A stretch of 64,000 nucleotides of DNA, from the NCBI GenBank assembly GCA_021776335.1, contig JAJFGB010000011.1, positions 310,001 to 374,000 on the forward strand, given 5' to 3'. The notes below the pieces were generated by a model. That model was not told where the DNA came from and ran no database searches. It saw only the letters and a program-made list of their open reading frames with translations. Below, piece by piece: positions 20,346 to 29,012 of the stretch (the stretch's first letter is position 1; every line of letters begins with the position of its first letter). The stretch is from Hyphococcus sp. Its GTDB lineage: Bacteria; Pseudomonadota; Alphaproteobacteria; Caulobacterales; Parvularculaceae. The position numbers and the translations under genes were made by a program.

Positions 20346-20960
20346 ATGTGGAAATGGCTTCAATCTGCCAACGCATGGCTGAAACCGTTTTTTGCTCGGC
20401 TAAATTGGTTATTCGAAAAATTGTTTGCGATAATTGAGGGCATCGCTGGGCATTTTTTCCTTATCATTTTCATTTTCGCAATTAGCGGGGCCATTTATTG
20501 GGCCATCTTGATCGAAAGCGATCCAATCCGTTTCTGGTGGTTTTGGAAGCACAATCATGACATTCTCCGAAACCTTTCAATTGGGATCGCAGGACTCCTT
20601 GGGGGATTGGCAGGTCTTTACACCCTATATAATGCAACACGCCGAACGGAAGCGCAGCGTCGAAGCGGTGATGTAGACGATCGCCGCGAAGTCCACGAAA
20701 GATTTGCGCGCGCCATCGAATTATTAGGTGAAGAATCTCCCGTTGTTCGATTGGGCAGCATTTATGTTTTGGAGCAGCTTGCAGAAGAAGGAAGCTCAAG
20801 CAGGGCGAGTGCAACAGACATACTAAGTGCGTTCGTGCGCAATCAGCGACTTCGAGATCAAAATAGCGCATCGATCAATGATGTTATGGGAGCTGTAATA
20901 GGGGACGATGTTAAGGGGGCTGTTTTTGCGCTTGCCCGATTGTCAAATGGTGTCCCCTAG
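20346..20960 (+). CDS. Two-TM membrane protein, upstream half of a split pentapeptide-repeat system
   Basis: 204 aa. Two hydrophobic helices (about residues 35-55 and 75-93) are followed by a charged cytosolic region and the motif ERFARAIELLGEES-VVRLGSIYVLEQLAE. A module of this sort, two helices plus RF..AIE.LG....VRLG.IY.LE, normally precedes pentapeptide repeats in one polypeptide. Here the ORF ends in TAG at the exact point where the next ORF, which holds the pentapeptides, begins. CGGAG lies upstream of the start. The 5' part is clearly AT-richer than lepA. Function unknown. Confidence 0.75.
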   Translation: MWKWLQSANAWLKPFFARLNWLFEKLFAIIEGIAGHFFLIIFIFAISGAIYWAILIESDPIRFWWFWKHNHDILRNLSIGIAGLLGGLAGLYTLYNATRRTEAQRRSGDVDDRREVHERFARAIELLGEESPVVRLGSIYVLEQLAEEGSSSRASATDILSAFVRNQRLRDQNSASINDVMGAVIGDDVKGAVFALARLSNGVP

Positions 20961-23900
20961 TGAATGAACGAGTTAGCCTGCGCGGAGCTTGTTTGGTTGG
21001 TCTTGATGCACGAGGCCTTGACATGTCCGGATGGGACTTGAGCGAGGTGGATTTGACTGATGCTCGTCTTAGCAATGCGATGTTGGTAAACGCGACATTA
21101 ACTGGCGCGATCTTAAAAGGTGCGAGTCTGCGAGAAGCGAATTTGAACAACGCAATAATTGAGGCAGCCATTCTCGATGACGCGGACCTTTCTTACGCGA
21201 CATTCATTGGTGCCAACATGAGGGCTGCATCCCTAAATGGAGCTGTTTTGCTCGGGGTGAATTTGGAGGGAGCTCTAGTTGATAATGCGGATTTTCGTAA
21301 CGGCATCGATTTTAACTTTGGCGTGCTAAGCGATGCGGAATGGCCCGAAGAAAATCCACCGAAGCTCCCTCAATTTGATAAGCGCCTTGCAGAATCAATC
21401 ATGGAATCACCCCGCGAAAGCCGGCGGTCCGCAGAAAGAAAACAAAACAATACAAATCTAGATGCACTTTCTGCGCGCCGCCGAGCGCTAGAAGCAAGTT
21501 CAGCGCCGTTCCGCGAACGCGCGAGTGCTTTGCGCGACCTGGGCGACGAGCTGTACGAACAAGGCCACCCGTCAGACCCCGCTTTTCTTTTTGAGGCAGT
21601 TCGCGCCTATCGTGCTTCTGTTGGGCTGGTGCCTCGAGAGGTAGACGAAAAATTTTGGGCTGCGACTACGGGCAATCTCGGCAACGCGCTGTTGGTGCTT
21701 GGGGAGCGGGGCGATGAGGTGGCGCTTGGCGAGGCTGCAAAAATGTACAATGAGGTCCTTGATGTGTGGAAACGAGAGACCGCTCCATCAGAGTGGGCGA
21801 AGATCAAGTATAGTTTAGGCAATGCGCTTTTGACGATTGGTGCGCAGGGGGAAGAAATCTCGCTGAGGGGGGCGGTTAGAGCCTATGAGGATGCAATTAA
21901 GGCGCTTAATCAGGAAGAATTCCCGTTTGAGTGGGCCTCAATCACGAATAACCTTGGCATTGCGCTTTCAGAACTCGGTGATGATTTGTCGCTGCGGGAG
22001 GCAGTCAAGGCATACAAAAGCGTTCTCGAAGTGCGGACCTCAGAGAGGGCTCCGTATGCCTGCGCGTCAACTCAAAACAATCTTGGCACTGCGCTTTCGG
22101 TCATCGGCGAACGAGGTGAGGATGATGCGCCTCTTTTCGAAGCGATTGTGGCTTACAACGACGCTCTTGAGATAAGAACCCTAAAGGCCGTTCCGTTCGC
22201 TTGGGCAACGACAAAGAATAATCTAGGCAACGCGCTTTTTATACTCGGTAAGCGCGGCGACCGGAAAATGCTTCACAAAGCAGTTAGGGCCTATAAAGAA
22301 GTGCTCTACGTGTGGCGTCGGGATCAATTTCCTCTCGATTGGGCGGCCACAAGCTATAATCTTGGCAATGCGCTCTTAGCTCTTGAAGAGACGGCTTCTC
22401 ATTATACAAAACCACAAGCCGTGCAGACACAAGAAAGAGTTCCGCTCAACTGGGTGGAAAGCGCGAACGATGCCGACATTGCTCGTTCTATGCTGGATGA
22501 ACGTGTCGACTACACGGCGCTTGAAGATGCGGTGGGGGCTTATAACGATGTTCTCGATGTGTGGACGCGATATACGGTTCCATTCGGCTGGGCGATGACC
22601 AAGAACAATCTTGGCAATGCGCTTTTGGCGTCCGGCAAGCGAGGTGACGATGTGGCGCTTTTGAGGGCGGTCGAGGCTTATCAAGATGCCCTTAAAGTAC
22701 GAACTAGGGATGTGGTTCCGCGAGATTGGGCTGAGACCAAGAGCAATCTCGGCAATGCACTTTCATTTCTCGGTAAGCGCGTGAAAGAGGTGACGCCACA
22801 CGAAGCAAACACGGTTCGCAAGAAGTTTCTCGCAGAGAGTGGTCCGGCAACGATTGTGATCGATAGTGACAACGAGCCTTTGAGGTTTTGGGGGCGCGGC
22901 AGCGATGCAGCTCTTGCCGAGGCGATCAAGGCTTATAGAGAGGCCCTTGAAGTGCGAACATGGGAGACGATTCCCAATGAATGGGTGGTGACTATGAATA
23001 GTCTCGGCTGCGTGCTTTCAGCTCTCGGTGGGCGATTCGAGAATGCGTTTGCTGAGGCGCGCGGGGTTTTTGAGGAAGTCCTTGAAGTTCGGAGTAAGGA
23101 CAAAAATCCGCTTGACTGGGTAACGACTAAGAACAATCTCGGCAACTTGCTTCTAAAAAGCGCCAAGCAAGGTAACAGTTCAGCGCCCACGGAAGCGGTG
23201 AATGCCTTCAAAGAAGCACTAGAAGTATGGACGCAAGAAAAATTCCCACTCAACTGGGCAGCGACCAAAAGAAATATCGGTGAGGCGCTTCTGATCCTTG
23301 GTAAGCGCGGTGACCATACAGCGCTTCAGGAGGCCGTGAAGGTCTATAATGAAATTTTTGATGTGTGGACTCAAAAGACAGCCCCACTCGAATGGGCGGC
23401 AATCAAGAACAATCTCGGCGATGTATTTTTAGTTCTTGGTGAACGTGGTGATGATGTGGCGCTTGCAGAAGCGATCAAGGCATACAACGATGCTCTTGAG
23501 GAACGCGCTCAAGGAAAGGATCCACTCGAATGGGCGACGACCAGGAATGGTCTCGGTAAAGCACTTTCTATTCTTGGTCGGCGCGGTGAACGCACTGTGC
23601 TTGACGAGGCGATCAAAGCCTATACCGATGCGATCACAGTGTGGACGCAGGAGAAAGTGACCAGCTCTCTGGCGACGGCCAAGAATAACCTTGGCGATGT
23701 GCTCTTAATGCTCGGTGAGAGTGGTGACGACGGGGCACTTGTAGAGGCGATTAAAGTGTATGGCGAAGTCCTTGCTGAATGGAAAAAGGATATACTGCCA
23801 CTCGATTTGGCAATGACTCAGAGTAATCTTGGAAGGGCGTTCCTAATACACGGCGAGCGCGGCGATGACGCGGCGCTTGGTGAGGCAGTTGAAGCTTATG

Positions 23901-24022
23901 AGCTGGCATTAAGTGCGTTTCGTATCAACAACGTCGCTGAAAAGATTCCTGTGGCTGAGGAAAATCTTCTTCGTGCCCAAAGTATTTTAGCCGAACACCG
24001 GGCAGCCAACGATGGCGGATAG
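20960..24022 (+). CDS. Pentapeptide-repeat and TPR-repeat protein (1020 aa)
   Basis: The start is GTG at 20960, sharing one base with the upstream TAG. Residues 6-115 form 22 unbroken pentapeptide repeats of A(D/N)LxxA type, predicting a right-handed quadrilateral beta-helix. From about residue 170 there are some 15 helical repeats with a period near 46 residues and a consensus like KNNLGNALLxLGERGDDxAL-EA--AY-DALEVWT-E--PL-WA-T, a TPR-type solenoid. Repeats 6 and 8 carry insertions. No enzymatic domain is visible. It is probably a cytoplasmic scaffold attached to the membrane protein upstream, either by coupling or by frameshift fusion. Confidence 0.8.
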   Translation: MNERVSLRGACLVGLDARGLDMSGWDLSEVDLTDARLSNAMLVNATLTGAILKGASLREANLNNAIIEAAILDDADLSYATFIGANMRAASLNGAVLLGVNLEGALVDNADFRNGIDFNFGVLSDAEWPEENPPKLPQFDKRLAESIMESPRESRRSAERKQNNTNLDALSARRRALEASSAPFRERASALRDLGDELYEQGHPSDPAFLFEAVRAYRASVGLVPREVDEKFWAATTGNLGNALLVLGERGDEVALGEAAKMYNEVLDVWKRETAPSEWAKIKYSLGNALLTIGAQGEEISLRGAVRAYEDAIKALNQEEFPFEWASITNNLGIALSELGDDLSLREAVKAYKSVLEVRTSERAPYACASTQNNLGTALSVIGERGEDDAPLFEAIVAYNDALEIRTLKAVPFAWATTKNNLGNALFILGKRGDRKMLHKAVRAYKEVLYVWRRDQFPLDWAATSYNLGNALLALEETASHYTKPQAVQTQERVPLNWVESANDADIARSMLDERVDYTALEDAVGAYNDVLDVWTRYTVPFGWAMTKNNLGNALLASGKRGDDVALLRAVEAYQDALKVRTRDVVPRDWAETKSNLGNALSFLGKRVKEVTPHEANTVRKKFLAESGPATIVIDSDNEPLRFWGRGSDAALAEAIKAYREALEVRTWETIPNEWVVTMNSLGCVLSALGGRFENAFAEARGVFEEVLEVRSKDKNPLDWVTTKNNLGNLLLKSAKQGNSSAPTEAVNAFKEALEVWTQEKFPLNWAATKRNIGEALLILGKRGDHTALQEAVKVYNEIFDVWTQKTAPLEWAAIKNNLGDVFLVLGERGDDVALAEAIKAYNDALEERAQGKDPLEWATTRNGLGKALSILGRRGERTVLDEAIKAYTDAITVWTQEKVTSSLATAKNNLGDVLLMLGESGDDGALVEAIKVYGEVLAEWKKDILPLDLAMTQSNLGRAFLIHGERGDDAALGEAVEAYELALSAFRINNVAEKIPVAEENLLRAQSILAEHRAANDGG

Positions 24023-24099
24023 GGTGCGGTTAATGAATGTCAATTCAAGTTCGGAATCGCCGAACTGAGCGTTGCGGCGCTGCTGTGTTTGGCGCAACT

Positions 24100-24128
24100 T
24101 GACGGCGCGCCGAAGCGCGCCGCCGTCA
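24100..24128. terminator. Hairpin between convergent genes, probable bidirectional terminator
   Basis: TGACGGCG-CGC - cgaa - GCG/CGCCGTCA type GC-rich hairpin with a small bulge, lying between the TPR gene and the convergent hydrolase gene. The flanking T run is short (ATTTGTTG). Confidence 0.55.
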
Positions 24129-24144
24129 TTTGTTGTCTTCGAGA

Positions 24145-25608
24145 TTAGTAAGAAACGCCGCGGCAGATGGCGCGGCCTGAAGCACAAGGTCGCGGGTCGT
24201 AAGCGGCAACCGCGGCTTCGAAATCTTCCCAGGAACTTGCTTTGCGGCCATGGGCTGAAAGAAGAACATCCACATCGATATTGAGATCATCGATAGCATT
24301 TTTGATGGATACGGAGCTTGTGCCGGCGAGTGACGGCGCATCCGCATAATTGCCATTATAATGATCGGCCTGGAACGCCGCCTTGGCGCCGGGGATATAG
24401 GCGAGCGCATAACTTTCGGCATGGTTGGTGGAGATGTCGTAAACCTCAACCGGGCCGAGTGTCATTTTCCCGTCGATTATTTGAATCCGCTCTTCGGGAA
24501 TCTCTTCACCCGCCGCTGTATTAACATTGGCGACAGCGTTTGCTGGCGTCACGAAAATCGCGCCAAGCGCGAATGCGTCCGCCATGCCGCCCAAATGATC
24601 CGTATGATGGTGGGTGGCGATTTGATAGCGCAGCGGTTTGTCGTGACCGGCGGCTTCCTTATAGGCGGTAAAGCGATCAGCAAGGCCCGCATAACCGCCA
24701 ACGCCAATAATGTGATCGCCAGCGTCGATGAATGCCGTGTAGGCGTTACCCGTTCCTGCGAGGTGCACGCCCTCTGAAACTTCATCCACGGTCATTTCTG
24801 ACGTGTCGATACGCGTTGGCTCCTCTGCGATGCCGCGATCGATCTGAAAGACGTTTGAGCGAACATTGTTGACGCTAATGTCGCGGCTCAAGGTGAGAAT
24901 GTTGACGTCAGATCCAACGTAAAACTCGAAACTAGAGGCATAGCCGACGCCATTCGCTGTGGTGTGGTTGCCAAACTGATAAGAGAGCGCGCCAAAGCCG
25001 GTTGCCCGTGTCATCTTGGAAATCAGTCCGCTCTCGGCATCTACATGAAGCGTTACCGGCGGCGAAGACGGCATGGTGAACGTGATCAATTCATGAGGCC
25101 GGCCGAGATAAGTCGACGAGCCATTATGCTCGACATTTTCTGTTTGCTTTGAAAGCTCATAGGCGAGCAACGTGTCGGTAACACGAATGACGGCGCCATA
25201 AGCAGCGTAATAATCGGCGCCTGCGCCTGGCTGATAGGTGTTGGCATTGTAGTTGACGGCGACGATATCCTCGTCAACAGAAACTGTGCGGGTGTTGAAG
25301 GTGAAATTAAAGTTGGTGCTCCAGCCTTCGACGCTGCCGCGCTGACCGGCGAGGTCAAGTTGTGCATCTTGCTTTAGCGGCGTGAATTCAACATAGCCCG
25401 ATGTGTAGCCCTGACCGGGAAACGCGTTTTTGTAATTGTCCTGAATTCTGATCGAGCGCATATTTGTCAGCCGGTCGCCGCCATAGGCTGCGACTACTTT
25501 CGCAACCAAAGCATCTTCGGCTTCTCCAGCGAAAGCGCTTGTTGCCAAGGCCATGCTTGACGCCGCGACCAGCAGCGCTGCGCCTAGTTTTCTGTGTGTT
25601 GTTGTCAT
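24145..25608 (-). CDS. Exported metallo-beta-lactamase-fold hydrolase
   Basis: The ATG at 25608 (MTTTHRKLGAALL) is chosen over a GTG nine bases earlier because AAGGG lies upstream. The product has a Sec signal cleaved near SAFA-GEAED, a long N-terminal beta-rich region of unknown role (about residues 30-265), then an MBL domain with the metal motif THHHTDHLGG, a later His in NHAES, Asp/His in ADHYNG and a final His in SAHG. This looks like a periplasmic zinc hydrolase. Substrate unknown; beta-lactamase activity is not implied. Confidence 0.85.
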   Translation of the reverse strand: MTTTHRKLGAALLVAASSMALATSAFAGEAEDALVAKVVAAYGGDRLTNMRSIRIQDNYKNAFPGQGYTSGYVEFTPLKQDAQLDLAGQRGSVEGWSTNFNFTFNTRTVSVDEDIVAVNYNANTYQPGAGADYYAAYGAVIRVTDTLLAYELSKQTENVEHNGSSTYLGRPHELITFTMPSSPPVTLHVDAESGLISKMTRATGFGALSYQFGNHTTANGVGYASSFEFYVGSDVNILTLSRDISVNNVRSNVFQIDRGIAEEPTRIDTSEMTVDEVSEGVHLAGTGNAYTAFIDAGDHIIGVGGYAGLADRFTAYKEAAGHDKPLRYQIATHHHTDHLGGMADAFALGAIFVTPANAVANVNTAAGEEIPEERIQIIDGKMTLGPVEVYDISTNHAESYALAYIPGAKAAFQADHYNGNYADAPSLAGTSSVSIKNAIDDLNIDVDVLLSAHGRKASSWEDFEAAVAAYDPRPCASGRAICRGVSY

Positions 25609-25802
25609 TATCACCACCCTTTAGTTTTATGAAAAACGCACCCGACTAATCCGCAGCTACACATATGGATCGGCGCGCGGCAATGCGTGCGCACTCGGCT
25701 CACCGCTGTAAGGTACCGATTGATCGCAAGGCGACAATTGTAGCGAGGTTTTTGGCAGCGCCGGCAGCGGCTTTTGTGGAAAGACCGGTTGCGGCGAGAT
25801 GT

Positions 25803-26366
25803 TTAATCGGCGCGCTTCACATATTCCAGCGTTTCAGTATTGACGATAATTTTTTGCCCAACAGACATATGCGGCGGCACCATAATGCGCAGACCGTTGT
25901 CGACCGTCGACGGTTTGTAGGAAGATGACGCCGTCTGGCCTTTTACTGTCGGCTCAGTATCGGTGATTTCGAGCGTGACCTGCTCTGGAAGCCTTACGGC
26001 AATGGCGCGCCCCTCATGGATTTCAATAGTCACCGCCATGCCGTCTTGTAAAAAAGCAACGCGCTCGCCGATAAGGTCTTTCGAGATGTGGATCTGCTCA
26101 TAAGATTCGGCATCCATAAAAACCAGGAGATCGCCCTCTTCATAAAGATAGGTATGATCTTTTTGCTCCAGGCGAACACGCTCGACGGTTTCAGAAGAAC
26201 GGAAACGTTCGTTGAGCTTGCGTCCGTCGATCAGATTTTTCAGTTCAACCTGATTATAGGCGGGGCCCTTGCCAGGCTTGACCGCATTGGTCTTCACGGC
26301 AATCCAAAGGCTATCTTGATGCTGAATAACATTACCGGGGCGGATTTCGTTGCCGTTGATTTTCAT
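25803..26366 (-). CDS. efp: Translation elongation factor P
   Basis: EF-P relieves ribosome stalling at polyproline. At 187 aa it has the three OB-like domains; the modification loop reads [10 protein letters not shown], with the Lys equivalent to E. coli Lys34 that EpmA can lysylate. The C-terminal segment ENGLR-type motif appears as [13 protein letters not shown]. Single gene; the gap to the upstream hydrolase gene (25609-25802) shows nothing I can call. Confidence 0.97.
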   Translation of the reverse strand: MKINGNEIRPGNVIQHQDSLWIAVKTNAVKPGKGPAYNQVELKNLIDGRKLNERFRSSETVERVRLEQKDHTYLYEEGDLLVFMDAESYEQIHISKDLIGERVAFLQDGMAVTIEIHEGRAIAVRLPEQVTLEITDTEPTVKGQTASSSYKPSTVDNGLRIMVPPHMSVGQKIIVNTETLEYVKRAD

Positions 26367-26434
26367 GGTTCGCCTTATAAACGCGTTGTGCGGGCCGAGC
26401 CTCTAGCAGTGGGCGGTTCGCGGCGCAAGGCGGG

Positions 26435-28675
26435 TTACATGCGGAACGTGTGGCCAAGGCGCAGTGCGAGGCTGGAGCCCTGTGACGTAAAATCCTGCGG
26501 GAAACGCAGCCGGTCGATCATCGCTGTATGGCCAAAGGAGAGGAAGATTTCACGCTCTGGCGCGGGCTCCCAGCTGAAGCGAGAGAAAAAAGTGAACGTC
26601 TCGGAAATGTTATCATACTGGATTTCGGTTTTTATGGTCATGTCCGGCGTAAAGGCGATGGTGGAATTAATCGAGGCGATATGAATGCCGATATCACCAA
26701 GGGGGAGATCGAATTCCAGATAGTCATATTCGCCGGAAAATTCGAAATGCTTGTTCGGTCGCAAGCTTAACTCGGCGCCGAGTTCCAGTAGATCGCCGCC
26801 ATAGACACCGCCCTTATTGATTTCGAGTTCGATGCCGATGGCGCGCGCGCTGGTTGTTTCGACACGAAGGTTATACTGGTTCCAGCGGTATTGACCTGCT
26901 GCGACCGGCACGATTCCGGCGATCGAGAACGGTGTTTCAATATCGACAAATCCGTGCTCGTAATTGAGCCAGGCCTCGTCTCCGTCATTGTTTCCGGCGC
27001 CAGCCCAGCCGCCATAATAATGATCAATGCGACGATCATTCAAGTCGGTGATAATATTGGTCCAGGCGCCTGTTTCTGCGAAGCGGATGAAGCTGTCTTC
27101 AGGGCGATACCTGCGCCAGAAGTTCATATTATAGCGACGGATGCCTGTACGGTTTGCGAATCCCAGTTGCGGGGCGTAGTTCTCACCAAGGTGGCGCAAG
27201 CGTATTGTGCCGTTCCATTTCTGGCTGCGGTAGGCGATCTCCGCACCGGCCATGTTATCGGCGACGCCGTCAGTGAAACTCCTGACATAGGCGACATCGG
27301 CAAACAGCGTGCCCTCGCCGAACATATTGGAGCGCTTATATTGAAAGTCGGCGCCGGCAACGGTGTTGTTCGTGGCCCCGGACGGGTCGCCATTTGTAAA
27401 TACAATGCCTGCTTTTGATTCTGATAGAACGGGTACGGAAACGCGTGCTGACGATAGATATTGACCGTCTATACCGAGCGTGTCGGCCGATCCTGTTCGG
27501 GCTGAAATCATACCGATATTTGCTGGGCCTGCTTTGCCGCTCAGCTTGGCGCCGGCGACGATGTCAACGGGTTGGCCGTTGACGACACCAATATTACGGG
27601 AAAAGAACGGCAGGCCATTTTTGGTGTCATTAAAAACCCGTCCGCCAAATTCAAAAACGGCGGAGTCCTGCAAAAAGAAATCGCGTGTTTCCGGAAAAAA
27701 TAAGGAAAAACGGCCCGTATTGACCTGGCGTGCGTCGAGCGAGGTGTCAGAAAAGTCTGTGTTAAAAGTCAGCGATCCCGTGAGTGAGGGGGTGATCTTG
27801 TAAAAAACATTGCCGCTTGGGTTAAGATCGAAATCCGTATCATCAAGCACCCAATCATGAGAGGTGGCGCCAGTAACAAAAACCTGCGCCTCGAGGCCGA
27901 TGCCGCTCGAGACGTCTTGAATACCGCTGAGCCGGCCCGGGTTGGTCATGTCAATGCGGCCGCGGGACTGGTTGATATTCGACCAGCGAATTTCTTCATT
28001 GTTGCGCCGGATCGTTCTGATGATCTGGAGATTCCATTCATCCAGCGACGGGTCAAAGGAAAACGATTGGAATGGTATGGCGAATTCGGCGATCCAGCCG
28101 TCTTCGACGACGCGGGCTTTGCCGCGCCAGATGGTGTTCCATTCGGGGCGGAAGGACGAGCTGTTTTCCGTCAGCGCATCTGATCGTGCGCCATTTGGAT
28201 TCATGCCGAAGAAAAAGCTGTCGCGAAAGGTGCCGTTGGAATCAAGAAGTATGCGCACCGCGTCATCGTCGCGTAATCGCGGGTCGCGTTGCAACTGTGC
28301 GCGCCTGATCTGATCCGGCTCAGAATCAAATGCATAAATTCCCACATAAAGATACTTGCTGTCATACATGAAATAGGCGCGCGTGGGTTGGCTCGGCGTT
28401 GCGCCGCCAACCGGTTCGACCTGGTAGAATTCGTCAGTTGTACCGGCTTGCGCCCAGGCTGCGTCGGATAAGTCGCCATCGATGATTGGCGCGCTGGCCC
28501 CGTCTATTTGTGTGGGGTCTATGCGTATTGCGCTGACAAGAGGGCGATAGGTTTCAAAATCTCGCCGTGTAACGCACTGCTCAAGATTGGCGATGCTTGC
28601 TGGTTCACATTCCTGCGCCAGCGAAGGTGTTGTGACAACAACAAAAAGACAACAAACAACACTGGCAATCCGCAT
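26435..28675 (-). CDS. DUF5916 outer-membrane protein with CBM9-like N-terminal domain
   Basis: The ATG at 28675 (MRIASVVCCLF) has AAGAGAGA upstream and gives a clean Sec signal ending ...PSLAQE. An ATG six codons earlier lacks a site. Residues about 45-240 form the CBM9-like domain (PIIDGDLSDAAWAQA, YLYVGIYAFDSEP). The remainder alternates short amphipathic strands and ends in ...LGHTFRM with a terminal aromatic-x pattern typical of outer-membrane beta-barrels. This is the DUF5916 architecture, common in marine bacteria; the ligand is unknown, though the CBM9-like fold suggests a carbohydrate. Confidence 0.82.
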   Translation of the reverse strand: MRIASVVCCLFVVVTTPSLAQECEPASIANLEQCVTRRDFETYRPLVSAIRIDPTQIDGASAPIIDGDLSDAAWAQAGTTDEFYQVEPVGGATPSQPTRAYFMYDSKYLYVGIYAFDSEPDQIRRAQLQRDPRLRDDDAVRILLDSNGTFRDSFFFGMNPNGARSDALTENSSSFRPEWNTIWRGKARVVEDGWIAEFAIPFQSFSFDPSLDEWNLQIIRTIRRNNEEIRWSNINQSRGRIDMTNPGRLSGIQDVSSGIGLEAQVFVTGATSHDWVLDDTDFDLNPSGNVFYKITPSLTGSLTFNTDFSDTSLDARQVNTGRFSLFFPETRDFFLQDSAVFEFGGRVFNDTKNGLPFFSRNIGVVNGQPVDIVAGAKLSGKAGPANIGMISARTGSADTLGIDGQYLSSARVSVPVLSESKAGIVFTNGDPSGATNNTVAGADFQYKRSNMFGEGTLFADVAYVRSFTDGVADNMAGAEIAYRSQKWNGTIRLRHLGENYAPQLGFANRTGIRRYNMNFWRRYRPEDSFIRFAETGAWTNIITDLNDRRIDHYYGGWAGAGNNDGDEAWLNYEHGFVDIETPFSIAGIVPVAAGQYRWNQYNLRVETTSARAIGIELEINKGGVYGGDLLELGAELSLRPNKHFEFSGEYDYLEFDLPLGDIGIHIASINSTIAFTPDMTIKTEIQYDNISETFTFFSRFSWEPAPEREIFLSFGHTAMIDRLRFPQDFTSQGSSLALRLGHTFRM

Positions 28676-28861
28676 TAAGTCTCTCTTAATCATTAACAGG
28701 CGGCGGATGTTAATCGCCGATAATTACTACTTTATTGTGCGGCGATCCCGGGGTCGTTTCTGGTCGAGCTGTGTTCATGCGCGCTGTCGTCCCATATTGC
28801 GGGTAAAGCATGCCAAAGACGGCAAGAACATTAACGCTCTTGTAAATTGTCTCCCACTGGA

Positions 28862-28885
28862 AACCGAGGCGCCAGCGCCTCGGTT
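28862..28885. other. Hairpin in the 337-bp gap between the DUF5916 gene and the histidine kinase
   Basis: AACCGAGGC - gccagc - GCCTCGGTT: a 9-bp perfect stem extendable by GC pairs. No T run follows on either strand, so it is more likely a regulatory or leader structure than a terminator. The remainder of 28676-29012 should hold divergent promoters; none is clear enough to place. Confidence 0.4.
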
Positions 28886-29012
28886 CACCGCTTCTTAAGG
28901 CCGTTTCGTCGCGCTTTTGGGTCCTCAAAGCCTGCGTTTGTAAATCTGGAATTAACGTCCCGCGTTTAACCTTTTTGTTTCGGGGGAAACGGTTTGGTTT
29001 TGGGGACGGGTC

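Noticed and set aside
21600-23950. Regular DNA repeats suggesting a CRISPR or tandem-repeat array
   Set aside because: The period is about 140 bp, the reading frame is kept, and repeats are similar at protein rather than DNA level; it is the TPR-type solenoid.
25609-25802. Small open frame around 25665-25928 on the plus strand
   Set aside because: It overlaps efp in antisense, lacks a ribosome-binding site and has Arg/Ala-rich composition typical of shadow frames.
26891-27418. 175-codon open frame on the plus strand
   Set aside because: Antisense to the DUF5916 gene; no motif or start signal.
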